Translations under genes and position numbers: made by a program | Shown: positions 1 through 5,228 of the stretch, in pieces | Layout of the letters: each line of letters begins with the position of its first letter | How positions within the stretch are numbered: position 1 is the stretch's first letter | NCBI GenBank assembly: GCA_937892025.1 | Contig: CALAVA010000336.1 | Span: 1 to 5,228 of the forward strand | Origin: an uncultured Bacteroidales bacterium | GTDB taxonomy: Bacteria; Bacteroidota; Bacteroidia; Bacteroidales; WCHB1-69 | Reading direction: 5' to 3' | DNA length: 5,228 bases | Notes under the pieces: generated by a model | Databases searched by the model: none | Told to the model about the DNA's origin: nothing | What the model saw: the letters and a program-made list of their open reading frames with translations, nothing else

Positions 1-857
1 TATTCAATTTTTTCTTTTATAATTTCATCTTTATTAATATTCTCTTGTTTATTATCCACACTTTTATTTTTCACATTTTCCTTATCTTCTTTATTTTCCT
101 CTATATTTTCCTTTTTTTCCTTATCTTCTTTATTTTCCTTTTTTTCCTCTTTATTTTCTTTTTCTTTCATTTTTTTTTCTTCTTCTTCTTTCATCCTTTT
201 CTGATTTTTATTATCTATTATAGTAATAATCACCATAAAAATAATAAATCCAATTAAAGTTTTAACACCGATATATTTCCTTAATAATTCAGGATTTTCT
301 ATTATATCTTTAAAAGAAATATCCGTATCATTAATATTTTTTTTACGAAATTTATCATTTATTTTTTTATTTTTTTTTTCTCTTTCTCTTTTTTCTCTTT
401 CTTCTCTTTCTGTTGTGATATCCATACTATTTAAATTAATAGTATTCGCAAGTGGGTCAAATTTCTGATCATATTTCGGATTCTTAAACATTTTTTTTTC
501 GATGTCTTTTAATGAGTCATCCAATTTAGGATCGTCTTTTCTTTTTTCGTGTAAAGACTCTTCTTCTTTTCTTAAGTCTTCCATTATTTGGATTGTTTCT
601 TTCAAATTTTTGGTTAATTCTTTGAAATCACTTTTTGTATCGAATTCAAAAAATTTTGATAAAGATTTATCATTAATAAAATCATAATTCCCATCTTGTA
701 ATTGCATTAAAATATCATTTGCTTTATCCATATATATATTATCATAACAAATTGTTGTTTTAAATTGTTTGATTTTTTCTTGTATATTATACTCTGCATC
801 ACTTTTTAAAAAATTGTTCTTTTTTAAATAATCTCTTATTTGTTTCTCTCTTTTCTT
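1..857 (-). CDS. Unrecognised Lys/Glu/Asn-rich single-pass membrane protein, fragment open at both ends
   Basis: On the minus strand one frame runs without a stop from the junction to the left edge, about 285 codons; the next in-frame stop upstream (870-872) lies in dihydroorotase sequence. In such A-rich DNA that length is hard to get by chance, and the other two minus frames hit stops within 20 codons of the junction. The first in-frame ATG is at 729-731, but the roughly 40 codons before it look coding, so the real N-terminus is probably missing. Numbering from that Met: a charged, helix-prone region (1-105), an Arg/Glu/Lys-rich stretch (about 108-123), a motif reading NPELLRKYIG near 145, one hydrophobic segment (about 158-172, bases 216-260), then a nearly pure Lys/Glu/Asn/Asp tail from about 175 to the edge. 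No signal peptide or catalytic motif is visible. Nearly all third positions are A or T, unlike the neighbouring genes. Function unknown; AT-rich eukaryotic or viral origin is inference only. Confidence 0.72.
76..139. repeat. Two-copy 39-bp tandem repeat within the charged-tail coding sequence
   Basis: A 25-base block at 76-100 recurs exactly at 115-139, an offset of 39 bases, which keeps the reading frame (13 codons). On the minus strand both copies encode the same ENKEDKE core in the Lys/Glu tail. Flanking bases diverge (75 against 114, 101 against 140). It looks like an in-frame duplication within low-complexity coding sequence rather than an independent element. Both copies lie close to the window edge, so more may exist outside. 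Confidence 0.7.
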
Positions 858-862
858 TGATA
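844..862. other. Composition and gene junction (probable chimeric join or insertion boundary)
   Basis: Left of this point the minus strand carries an A/T-saturated open frame of unknown type. Right of it the plus strand immediately carries the interior of dihydroorotase. The dihydroorotase frame reads LFFDNNDYDKYG across 850-885, which fits the family from about LFFD onward, while codons before 850 read SLICFS and then reach a stop at 829-831. The break is therefore within about 15 bases of 850, inside a T/C-rich run (841-858). No target-site duplication, inverted repeat or integrase site is visible on the one side available. Confidence 0.75.
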
Positions 863-1392
863 ATAATGATTATGATAAGTATGGAACATTGATTAAGTGT
901 AATCCAGCTATCAAGACCGAAAAAGATAAATTAGCCTTGCAAAATGCTTTGAATAATGGTGTGATACTAACAGTAGGTTCTGACCATGCCCCACATACTT
1001 GGGAAGAAAAACAACACGGCTATTTTCAAGCCCCTTCTGGAATGCCAATGGTTCAACATAGTCTGCAAATCCTTTTGGAGTTGGTCTATCAAAAACAATT
1101 GACATTAGAACGCTTGGTAGATAGTTTTGCTCACCAAATAGCAGAATTGTTCAAGATACATAAACGCGGTTATCTGAGAGAAGGTTATTTCGCTGATATG
1201 GTGTTAGTTGACTTGTCTGTCTGTGAAGAGGTAAAAAAAGAAAATATTTTTTATAAATGTCAATGGTCTCCATTGGAAGGGAAACAATTCCATTCGCATA
1301 TTTGCAAAACTTTTCTTAATGGTGTTTTGGTGTATGATGAAGGTGTTTTTTTAGAAACCAAAGCGGCTATGGCCTTACAATTTGATAGATGA
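850..1392 (+). CDS. pyrC: Dihydroorotase, C-terminal fragment (5' part missing)
   Basis: Dihydroorotase (amidohydrolase superfamily, cytosolic) interconverts carbamoyl-aspartate and dihydroorotate in pyrimidine synthesis. About 180 residues remain of a family usually well over 400. The fragment shows the KCNPAIKT substrate-binding motif (from 895), the SDHAPHTWEEK block (979-1011) whose Asp at 982-984 is the family's catalytic base, then QAPSGMPMVQHSLQ and the C-terminal GYLREGYFADMVLVDL segment closing the small beta domain. A TTG at 889 could start a 167-residue product, but conserved family sequence continues upstream of it (DYDKYGTLIK), so this is a truncated gene and not a short protein. 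Missing are the N-terminal barrel with the HxH metal ligands and the metal-bridging lysine, so this fragment cannot be active alone. Its stop overlaps the start of the following lipoprotein gene. Confidence 0.93.
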   Translation, partial: LFFDNNDYDKYGTLIKCNPAIKTEKDKLALQNALNNGVILTVGSDHAPHTWEEKQHGYFQAPSGMPMVQHSLQILLELVYQKQLTLERLVDSFAHQIAELFKIHKRGYLREGYFADMVLVDLSVCEEVKKENIFYKCQWSPLEGKQFHSHICKTFLNGVLVYDEGVFLETKAAMALQFDR

Positions 1393-1838
1393 TGAAAATG
1401 AAAAAAGTGCTTATAATTGTTGCTGTTTTGTTGCTTGGTATGGCTTGTCAAAGAATGAAAGCAGAAAAACCTAAAAATCTGTATTCTCAAACAGAAATTG
1501 AGCAAATTTTGCATGATATATATCTATTAGAAGGAGAATACCGAATAAGACAAATGGATACATCTGTAGTAAACAAAAAAGAATGGCTACACAAGGAAAT
1601 GAATCGCATAATGGAAAATCATCATATTCAATATAATGATTTTAAGGATAATCTAAATTATTATATGTCAAATGATGAAATTGCTAAGGGTATGTTAAAA
1701 AAGATTACCGAACAAATGATAGAAGAAAAAACTATCTTGGAGAAGAAGCAGAAACCCCACAAAGATTCTGTTTCTGTTGCCATAAAAACAATAGAACAAA
1801 AATCAATCAATAATCCTATACAAATCAATGAAAATTAA
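1389..1838 (+). CDS. DUF4296-family small lipoprotein
   Basis: A 149-residue protein with a lipoprotein signal: short basic n-region (MMKMKK), hydrophobic core (VLIIVAVLLL) and lipobox LGMAC with Cys20 as the predicted lipidated residue, so it should be attached to the outer or inner membrane. The mature part fits DUF4296, a Bacteroidota family of unknown function: the YSQTEIEQILHDIYLLEG segment near residues 32-49 matches its characteristic start, followed by a helical region ending in the FKDNLNYYMSND motif and a Lys/Glu-rich C-terminal tail. The start at 1389 forms an ATGA overlap with the pyrC stop, pointing to translational coupling; ATGs at 1392 and 1398 are also possible and would leave the signal intact. 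Placement after dihydroorotase is, from memory, a recurrent arrangement in Bacteroidota. No biochemical role is known to me. Confidence 0.85.
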   Translation: MMKMKKVLIIVAVLLLGMACQRMKAEKPKNLYSQTEIEQILHDIYLLEGEYRIRQMDTSVVNKKEWLHKEMNRIMENHHIQYNDFKDNLNYYMSNDEIAKGMLKKITEQMIEEKTILEKKQKPHKDSVSVAIKTIEQKSINNPIQINEN

Positions 1839-1860
1839 TAAATTATAAAATATTATAGCA

Positions 1861-3000
1861 ATGAAAAATATACAAATGGTAGATTTGCACTCGCAATATC
1901 TGAAAATAAAAAAAGAAATAGACGAGAAATGGGAACAAGTGTTGGAAAGTTGTGCTTTTATTAATGGACCAATGGTTAAACAATTTCAGTCGGATTTGGA
2001 ATCCTATTTGGGTGTAAAACATGTTATTCCATGCGGGAATGGCACAGATGCTTTGCAAGTTGCTTTAATGTCTTTAAATTTGCAACCCGGAGATGAAGTG
2101 ATAACGACAACATTCACTTTTATTGCAACGGCAGAAGTGGTTGCTTTATTGGGATTGACACCAGTTTTAGTTGATGTTGAAGCCGATACCTTTAATATCG
2201 ATACCAAAGCCATAGAAAAGGCTATTACTCCTAAAACAAAAGCTATTGTACCTGTACACTTGTTTGGACAATGTGCTAATATGGAACAGATTCTTGCAAT
2301 TGCAAAAAAATATAATCTTTATGTGATAGAAGATGCTTGTCAAGCAATTGGTGCAACATATACATTTTCAGATGGAACAACCAAAAAAGCAGGAACGATA
2401 GGAACAATAGGTTGTACTTCGTTTTTCCCTTCCAAAAATTTAGGCTGTTATGGAGATGGTGGTGCTATTTTTACCAATGATGATGCTATCGCCTACCAAC
2501 TTAGAGGTATTGTCAATCATGGTATGTTTAAGAGATATTATCACGATATGGTTGGGGTTAATTCTCGTTTAGATAGTTTACAAGCAGCGGTATTAGATGT
2601 AAAACTCAAATATTTAGATGAGTATGCACAAAATAGAAATAAAGCAGCCGCTTTTTATAATCAGGCTTTTGCTGATGTACAACAAATTATTACTCCGAAA
2701 GTTCATAACAATTCTACACATGTTTTTCATCAATATACTTTAAGGGTAAAAGGTGTTGATAGAGAAAAATTAATCGCTTTGATGGCAGAAAAACACGTGC
2801 CTGTGATGATTTATTATCCTGTACCATTGCATTTACAAAAAGCCTATAAAAGTGAACGTTACCAACATGGAGATTTTCCAGTGAGTGAACAATTGTGTAA
2901 AGAAGTTGTCTCTTTGCCAATGCATACTGAACTTGATGAAGAACAATTGAAATATATTACCAAAAATTTCTTAGAAGCGGTTCGTCTGTCTTCATTATAA
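1861..3000 (+). CDS. DegT/DnrJ/EryC1/StrS-family PLP aminotransferase, WbpE-like
   Basis: A complete 379-residue fold-type I sugar aminotransferase, normal length for the family. Visible features: N-terminal MVDLHSQYLKIKKEI, the GNGTDALQ block (residues 59-66) that binds the PLP phosphate, ITTTFTFIATAE (81-92), VIEDACQAIGA (155-165) with Asp158 facing the pyridine nitrogen, and CTSFFPSKNLGCYGDGG (185-201) where Lys192 should form the Schiff base. GVNSRLD (232-238) and the C-terminal YYPVPLHLQ and SLPMH motifs follow. The sequence resembles, from memory, Pseudomonas WbpE, which transfers an amino group from glutamate to UDP-3-keto-GlcNAc-uronate in O-antigen sugar synthesis. A surface-polysaccharide role is thus likely, but substrate specificity cannot be read from sequence, and no dehydrogenase or acetyltransferase partner (WbpB/WbpD-like) lies in the window. 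It starts 22 bases after the lipoprotein gene and its TAA directly abuts the aroK ATG. No clear Shine-Dalgarno. Confidence 0.93.
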   Translation: MKNIQMVDLHSQYLKIKKEIDEKWEQVLESCAFINGPMVKQFQSDLESYLGVKHVIPCGNGTDALQVALMSLNLQPGDEVITTTFTFIATAEVVALLGLTPVLVDVEADTFNIDTKAIEKAITPKTKAIVPVHLFGQCANMEQILAIAKKYNLYVIEDACQAIGATYTFSDGTTKKAGTIGTIGCTSFFPSKNLGCYGDGGAIFTNDDAIAYQLRGIVNHGMFKRYYHDMVGVNSRLDSLQAAVLDVKLKYLDEYAQNRNKAAAFYNQAFADVQQIITPKVHNNSTHVFHQYTLRVKGVDREKLIALMAEKHVPVMIYYPVPLHLQKAYKSERYQHGDFPVSEQLCKEVVSLPMHTELDEEQLKYITKNFLEAVRLSSL

Positions 3001-3504
3001 ATGAGAAATATTTATTTGCTTGGATTTGCAGGGTGTGGCAAATCCACACTCGGAAAACGTATCGCTGCTCAATTAGGATATCAGTTTTTGGATTTAGATG
3101 CCTTGTTTGAGCAACGATACGGAGATATTTCCGACTTTTTTGCCAAAGAAGGAGAAATGGCTTTTCGTAGAATTGAAACAGATTTGCTACATGAAACCGC
3201 AACCAATATCAACACTTTAATCTCTACAGGTGGTGGAACTCCTTGTTATGGTGATAATATGAAATATATCAACGATAATGGATTTTCTGTATATCTATAT
3301 TTGCCAGCAAAGGTTTTGGCAGATAGATTAAAAAATAGTCATAAACAAAGACCTTTGCTACGCGGACAATGTGATTTGCTACAATATATAAAACAAACTT
3401 TGCCTATACGAGAAATGTATTACCGTCAAGCGACATTGATAGTGTCTGTTTTGGATATTCATACAGATAGAGTGGTGGAACAAATAAAACAAATGATTGT
3501 CTAA
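3001..3504 (+). CDS. aroK: Shikimate kinase
   Basis: Cytosolic P-loop kinase that phosphorylates shikimate with ATP in the chorismate pathway to aromatic amino acids. At 167 residues it has standard length. Walker A is GFAGCGKST (8-16, Lys14, Ser15). LDLD (30-33) supplies the Mg/shikimate-contacting Asp31 and Asp33. ISDFFAKEGEMAFRRIE (43-59) carries the shikimate-binding Arg56/Arg57 region, STGGGTP (75-81) is the Walker B-like glycine loop, RPLL (117-120) is the LID arginine, and Arg137 in REMYY is the C-terminal substrate-binding arginine. All expected key residues are present, so the enzyme should be active. The ATG follows the aminotransferase stop with no gap (TAAATG), implying cotranscription and probably translational coupling. 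No hairpin follows; the next gene converges from the other strand, with its stop only 10 bases away. Confidence 0.96.
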   Translation: MRNIYLLGFAGCGKSTLGKRIAAQLGYQFLDLDALFEQRYGDISDFFAKEGEMAFRRIETDLLHETATNINTLISTGGGTPCYGDNMKYINDNGFSVYLYLPAKVLADRLKNSHKQRPLLRGQCDLLQYIKQTLPIREMYYRQATLIVSVLDIHTDRVVEQIKQMIV

Positions 3505-3514
3505 GTGAAACAAT

Positions 3515-4090
3515 TTATTTTTTTCGTTTTTTCTTTTCAACACTCCAACCAAATTTTCCGATAGGTTTTCCCATAGTGTAATATTTTCCATGACAATAGG
3601 AAATAATTTCACTTTGTTCCAAATTGAAACTTCCATTTTCTGGAGAAATGAACTTATTGTCTGCTAATATAGTAATGACATCAGCGATGAACATATCGTG
3701 CGAACCCAAAGGAATTATATCTTTTACTTTGCAGGCAATACTTAATGGTGATTCCTTTATATAGGGTGCTTTTATTTCATTGCAATGTATAGGGGTGAGA
3801 TTTAATGTTTTAAATTTATCTATCTCTTTGCCAGATTTCACACCGCACCAATCGGTAGCAAAAGCCAATTGTCTGTTAGTGAGATTGATAAAAAAATCCC
3901 CATTTTCTTTGATAATTTGGTTAGAAAAGCGTTCTGGGCGAACAGAGATATAACACATTGCGGGAGAAGAACAAATGGTTCCTGTCCAAGCAATGGTTAA
4001 GATATTGTATCCTTGTTCCTTGGTTCCACAAGATACCAATACTGCAGGAAGAGGATAAATCATATTACCTGCTTTAAAGATTGTTTTCAT
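3515..4090 (-). CDS. Flavin reductase-family (flavoredoxin-like) FMN-binding protein
   Basis: A 191-residue protein of the flavin reductase-like split-barrel family, which bind FMN and either reduce flavin with NAD(P)H or act as electron carriers in anaerobes. Supporting segments: the N-terminal YPLPAVLVSCG (12-22), ILTIAWTGTICSSPAMCYISVRP (30-52) with the Ser/Thr-rich loop expected near the FMN phosphate, FFINL (66-70), WCGVKSGKEIDKF (81-93) and GSHDMFIADV (129-138). These resemble the versions common in Bacteroidales and Clostridia. The start is set at the ATG at 4088-4090; a TTG two codons earlier (4094-4096) is possible but less likely. The C-terminus is very basic (EKKKRKK). The gene is convergent with aroK and follows the exbD transcript, separated from it by a terminator. 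Physiological partner and whether it binds NAD(P)H are unknown. Confidence 0.88.
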   Translation of the reverse strand: MKTIFKAGNMIYPLPAVLVSCGTKEQGYNILTIAWTGTICSSPAMCYISVRPERFSNQIIKENGDFFINLTNRQLAFATDWCGVKSGKEIDKFKTLNLTPIHCNEIKAPYIKESPLSIACKVKDIIPLGSHDMFIADVITILADNKFISPENGSFNLEQSEIISYCHGKYYTMGKPIGKFGWSVEKKKRKK

Positions 4091-4112
4091 ACTCAATAGA
4101 ATTTATAATTAC

Positions 4113-4140
4113 TAAAAAAGGTTGGGGAGTTCCCAACCTT
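4113..4140 (-). terminator. Rho-independent terminator of the exbD transcript
   Basis: A perfect 9-bp stem pairs 4118-4126 with 4132-4140 around a 5-base loop (4127-4131). Read on the minus strand the hairpin AAGGTTGGG/CCCAACCTT runs straight into a T tract (complement of 4113-4119). It lies 27 bases past the stop of the second exbD gene, in the right orientation to end that transcript. Its far side is only about 22 bases from the flavin reductase start. Confidence 0.9.
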
Positions 4141-4166
4141 AATTTTTATTGCAAATTTGTTAGATG

Positions 4167-4640
4167 TTATTTTTTTACGCCTTTTGAAGTGGAATAATTC
4201 ACTTTGAAAGCACTTGCTTTACGAAGTTCTTGTTTAACATCGGTAACAATTCCCATTTTTACCGCTTCATCTACACGGAGTGACCATGTCATTTGTGTAC
4301 GGTCTGCTTCATTCCGAGCTTTTTTTTCAATTTCAACAAATTGAACAATGTCACGTACATCTCCCAATTGGTCATTTAATTGAATACGAGGTTCTGGCCC
4401 ATATTTTGCAATTAATTCACGTGTATTAGGTTGTCCAATGTTAATATTGGCAATCAAAGATTTTTTTTCTAATTTTTGCACTTCTGTAGCTTGAGGAACT
4501 TTTGTTCTAACAAACAATTGTGATTCTCTCATGGTTGTGATAACCATAAAGAAGAATAAGAACATGAAGATAATATCTGACATGGAACCCATGTTCAAAT
4601 CAGGAACACCTTTTTTCCCTTCTTTTCTAAATCTTGACAT
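4167..4640 (-). CDS. exbD: ExbD/TolR-family biopolymer transport protein (second of pair)
   Basis: A 157-residue inner-membrane protein with one N-terminal transmembrane helix. A short basic cytoplasmic start (MSRFRKEGKKGVPDLNMGSM) leads into SDIIFMFLFFFMVITTM, where Asp22 matches the proton-carrying aspartate conserved in ExbD/TolR. The rest (from about residue 38) is the periplasmic domain. In the family, ExbD dimers sit inside an ExbB pentamer and use proton motive force to drive TonB, powering outer-membrane receptors. The start is fixed by a 1-base overlap with the preceding exbD (TAATG on the minus strand), so the pair is probably translationally coupled. The region after the helix (residues 54-120, with GQPNTRELIAKYGPEPRIQLND) follows the pattern I associate with Bacteroidales ExbD. 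A terminator follows its stop. Confidence 0.92.
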   Translation of the reverse strand: MSRFRKEGKKGVPDLNMGSMSDIIFMFLFFFMVITTMRESQLFVRTKVPQATEVQKLEKKSLIANINIGQPNTRELIAKYGPEPRIQLNDQLGDVRDIVQFVEIEKKARNEADRTQMTWSLRVDEAVKMGIVTDVKQELRKASAFKVNYSTSKGVKK

Positions 4641-5221
4641 TATTTTTTCCCTCCATAATTAGATGGTTCTGCTTCTGAAATGCTGACTGGAATGACTTTT
4701 TTTACAATATCGCGTTGTCCTTCTGTCAAGTTGTCAAAAGTTTTACCATATTGTTGTTGAGAATAAGAGTCTCTAATTTCGTTAAAAGCAGCAGTAAGTT
4801 GATCTTGAACGGCAATATATGCTTTATAAGATGTACCTCTATCGCTTTGTAAGGAAATAACTCCACTTGAAACAGGTGCTTCTGCACCAAGTTCTTCAAT
4901 ATATTTCAATTTAACTTCAGACATGTGAGGATTATTTGAAGGATTGGTGATAAATTCTATTGTACGGGCTTTTAGTTGTCGAACATCATCCATAGGTTCG
5001 TCATTGACCAAAAGTTGGTCATACATATTTACCAAAATCTTCATCACATTTCGTTTATTGATTTCTGGAGGTTTTTCATCTCCTGTCAATGCTGGTGGCA
5101 ATCTTCTTTGAATACCTTGATCTGTATTTATAGAAGAGGTCAACAAAAAGAATGTCAGCAACAAGAAAGAGATGTCTGCCATAGAACCTGTATTTAGACC
5201 AGGTGTACTCTTTTTTGCCAT
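4640..5221 (-). CDS. exbD: ExbD/TolR-family biopolymer transport protein (first of pair)
   Basis: A 193-residue protein of the same family as the next gene. The short start MAKKSTPGLNTGSM leads into ADISFLLLTFFLLTSSI with Asp16 as the conserved proton-pathway aspartate, then the TDQGIQRRLPP segment that follows the helix in many Bacteroidota ExbD proteins. The periplasmic part (from about residue 33) is longer than in classical ExbD (about 140 residues in E. coli), with an additional Gln/Ser-rich stretch and a C-terminal PVSISEAEPSNYGGKK tail. The two ExbD proteins are clearly divergent rather than a recent duplication, so they may form a heteromeric motor; that is inference. The ATG is at 5219-5221, seven bases from the window edge, so the promoter and the expected upstream exbB lie outside. 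No Shine-Dalgarno is seen in the few bases available. Confidence 0.93.
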   Translation of the reverse strand: MAKKSTPGLNTGSMADISFLLLTFFLLTSSINTDQGIQRRLPPALTGDEKPPEINKRNVMKILVNMYDQLLVNDEPMDDVRQLKARTIEFITNPSNNPHMSEVKLKYIEELGAEAPVSSGVISLQSDRGTSYKAYIAVQDQLTAAFNEIRDSYSQQQYGKTFDNLTEGQRDIVKKVIPVSISEAEPSNYGGKK

Positions 5222-5228
5222 AACTCAA

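Noticed and set aside
45..257. Plus-strand Phe/Ile/Leu-rich 70-residue frame that looks like a membrane peptide
   Set aside because: It is the complement of the Lys/Glu-rich codons of the long minus-strand frame; the poly-Phe runs are mirror images of AAA/GAA codons, and the minus frame is four times longer.
1..857. Sec62-like translocon protein for the left-hand fragment (charged tail after a membrane segment)
   Set aside because: Only a vague similarity of the REKQIRDYLKKNN region and tail composition; the second membrane helix and conserved Sec62 motifs are not seen.
889..1392. A complete 167-residue protein starting at TTG 889
   Set aside because: Family-conserved dihydroorotase residues continue upstream of 889 to about 850, so the TTG is an internal leucine codon of a truncated gene.
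3505..3545. T-rich run after aroK as its terminator
   Set aside because: No hairpin precedes the T run; it is explained by the Lys/Arg codons at the end of the convergent flavin reductase gene.
4094..4096. TTG as the flavin reductase start
   Set aside because: An ATG two codons downstream (4088-4090) gives the expected N-terminus; the extra residues have no support.
4976..5197. Plus-strand 73-residue frame opposite the first exbD
   Set aside because: Antisense shadow of a well-supported ExbD gene, with no independent coding signal.
1..5228. CRISPR array, tRNA, riboswitch or insertion-sequence ends
   Set aside because: No regularly spaced repeats with unique spacers, no cloverleaf-like gene, and no terminal inverted repeats or transposase fragments were found on reading both strands.

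Overview
The window is two unlike pieces joined at about position 850. From there to the right end (about 4.4 kb) it is ordinary AT-rich Bacteroidota chromosome, most likely Bacteroidales. The signs are the gene content (a DUF4296 lipoprotein directly after dihydroorotase, tandem ExbD genes, a flavoredoxin-like flavin reductase), protein sequences typical of that group, and starts without a clear Shine-Dalgarno. Hand counts of sample 60-base lines give about 40% G+C here. The left piece, about 1-855, has about 17-27% G+C in sample lines and looks like neither its neighbour nor a spacer.

Left piece: the minus strand is one reading frame, open from the junction off the left edge (about 285 codons, no stop, truncated at both ends). 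It encodes a Lys/Glu/Asn/Asp-rich protein with one hydrophobic membrane segment and a highly charged, partly repetitive tail. I do not recognise the family. The style resembles an AT-rich eukaryote or large DNA virus more than a Bacteroidales gene, but that is inference. It abuts the middle of a broken dihydroorotase gene inside a T/C-rich stretch, so a chimeric assembly or library join is the simplest explanation and a real insertion the less likely one.

Plus-strand cluster, about 850-3504: the C-terminal part of dihydroorotase (pyrC, pyrimidine synthesis), a small DUF4296 lipoprotein whose start overlaps the pyrC stop (ATGA), a complete DegT/DnrJ/EryC1-family PLP aminotransferase closely resembling WbpE (amino-sugar synthesis for surface polysaccharide), and shikimate kinase (aroK), whose ATG directly follows the aminotransferase stop. 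Spacings of -4, 22 and 0 bases suggest one transcript mixing housekeeping and envelope functions.

Minus-strand block, 5221-3515: two consecutive ExbD/TolR-type genes joined by a TAATG overlap. They are parts of a proton-motive-force motor that energises TonB-dependent outer-membrane transport; the ExbB partner would be expected just beyond the right edge. A strong intrinsic terminator (4113-4140) ends this transcript, followed closely by a flavin reductase-family gene on the same strand that converges on aroK.

No tRNA, rRNA, CRISPR array, insertion sequence or riboswitch was seen. Apart from the left junction, the region is conventional.
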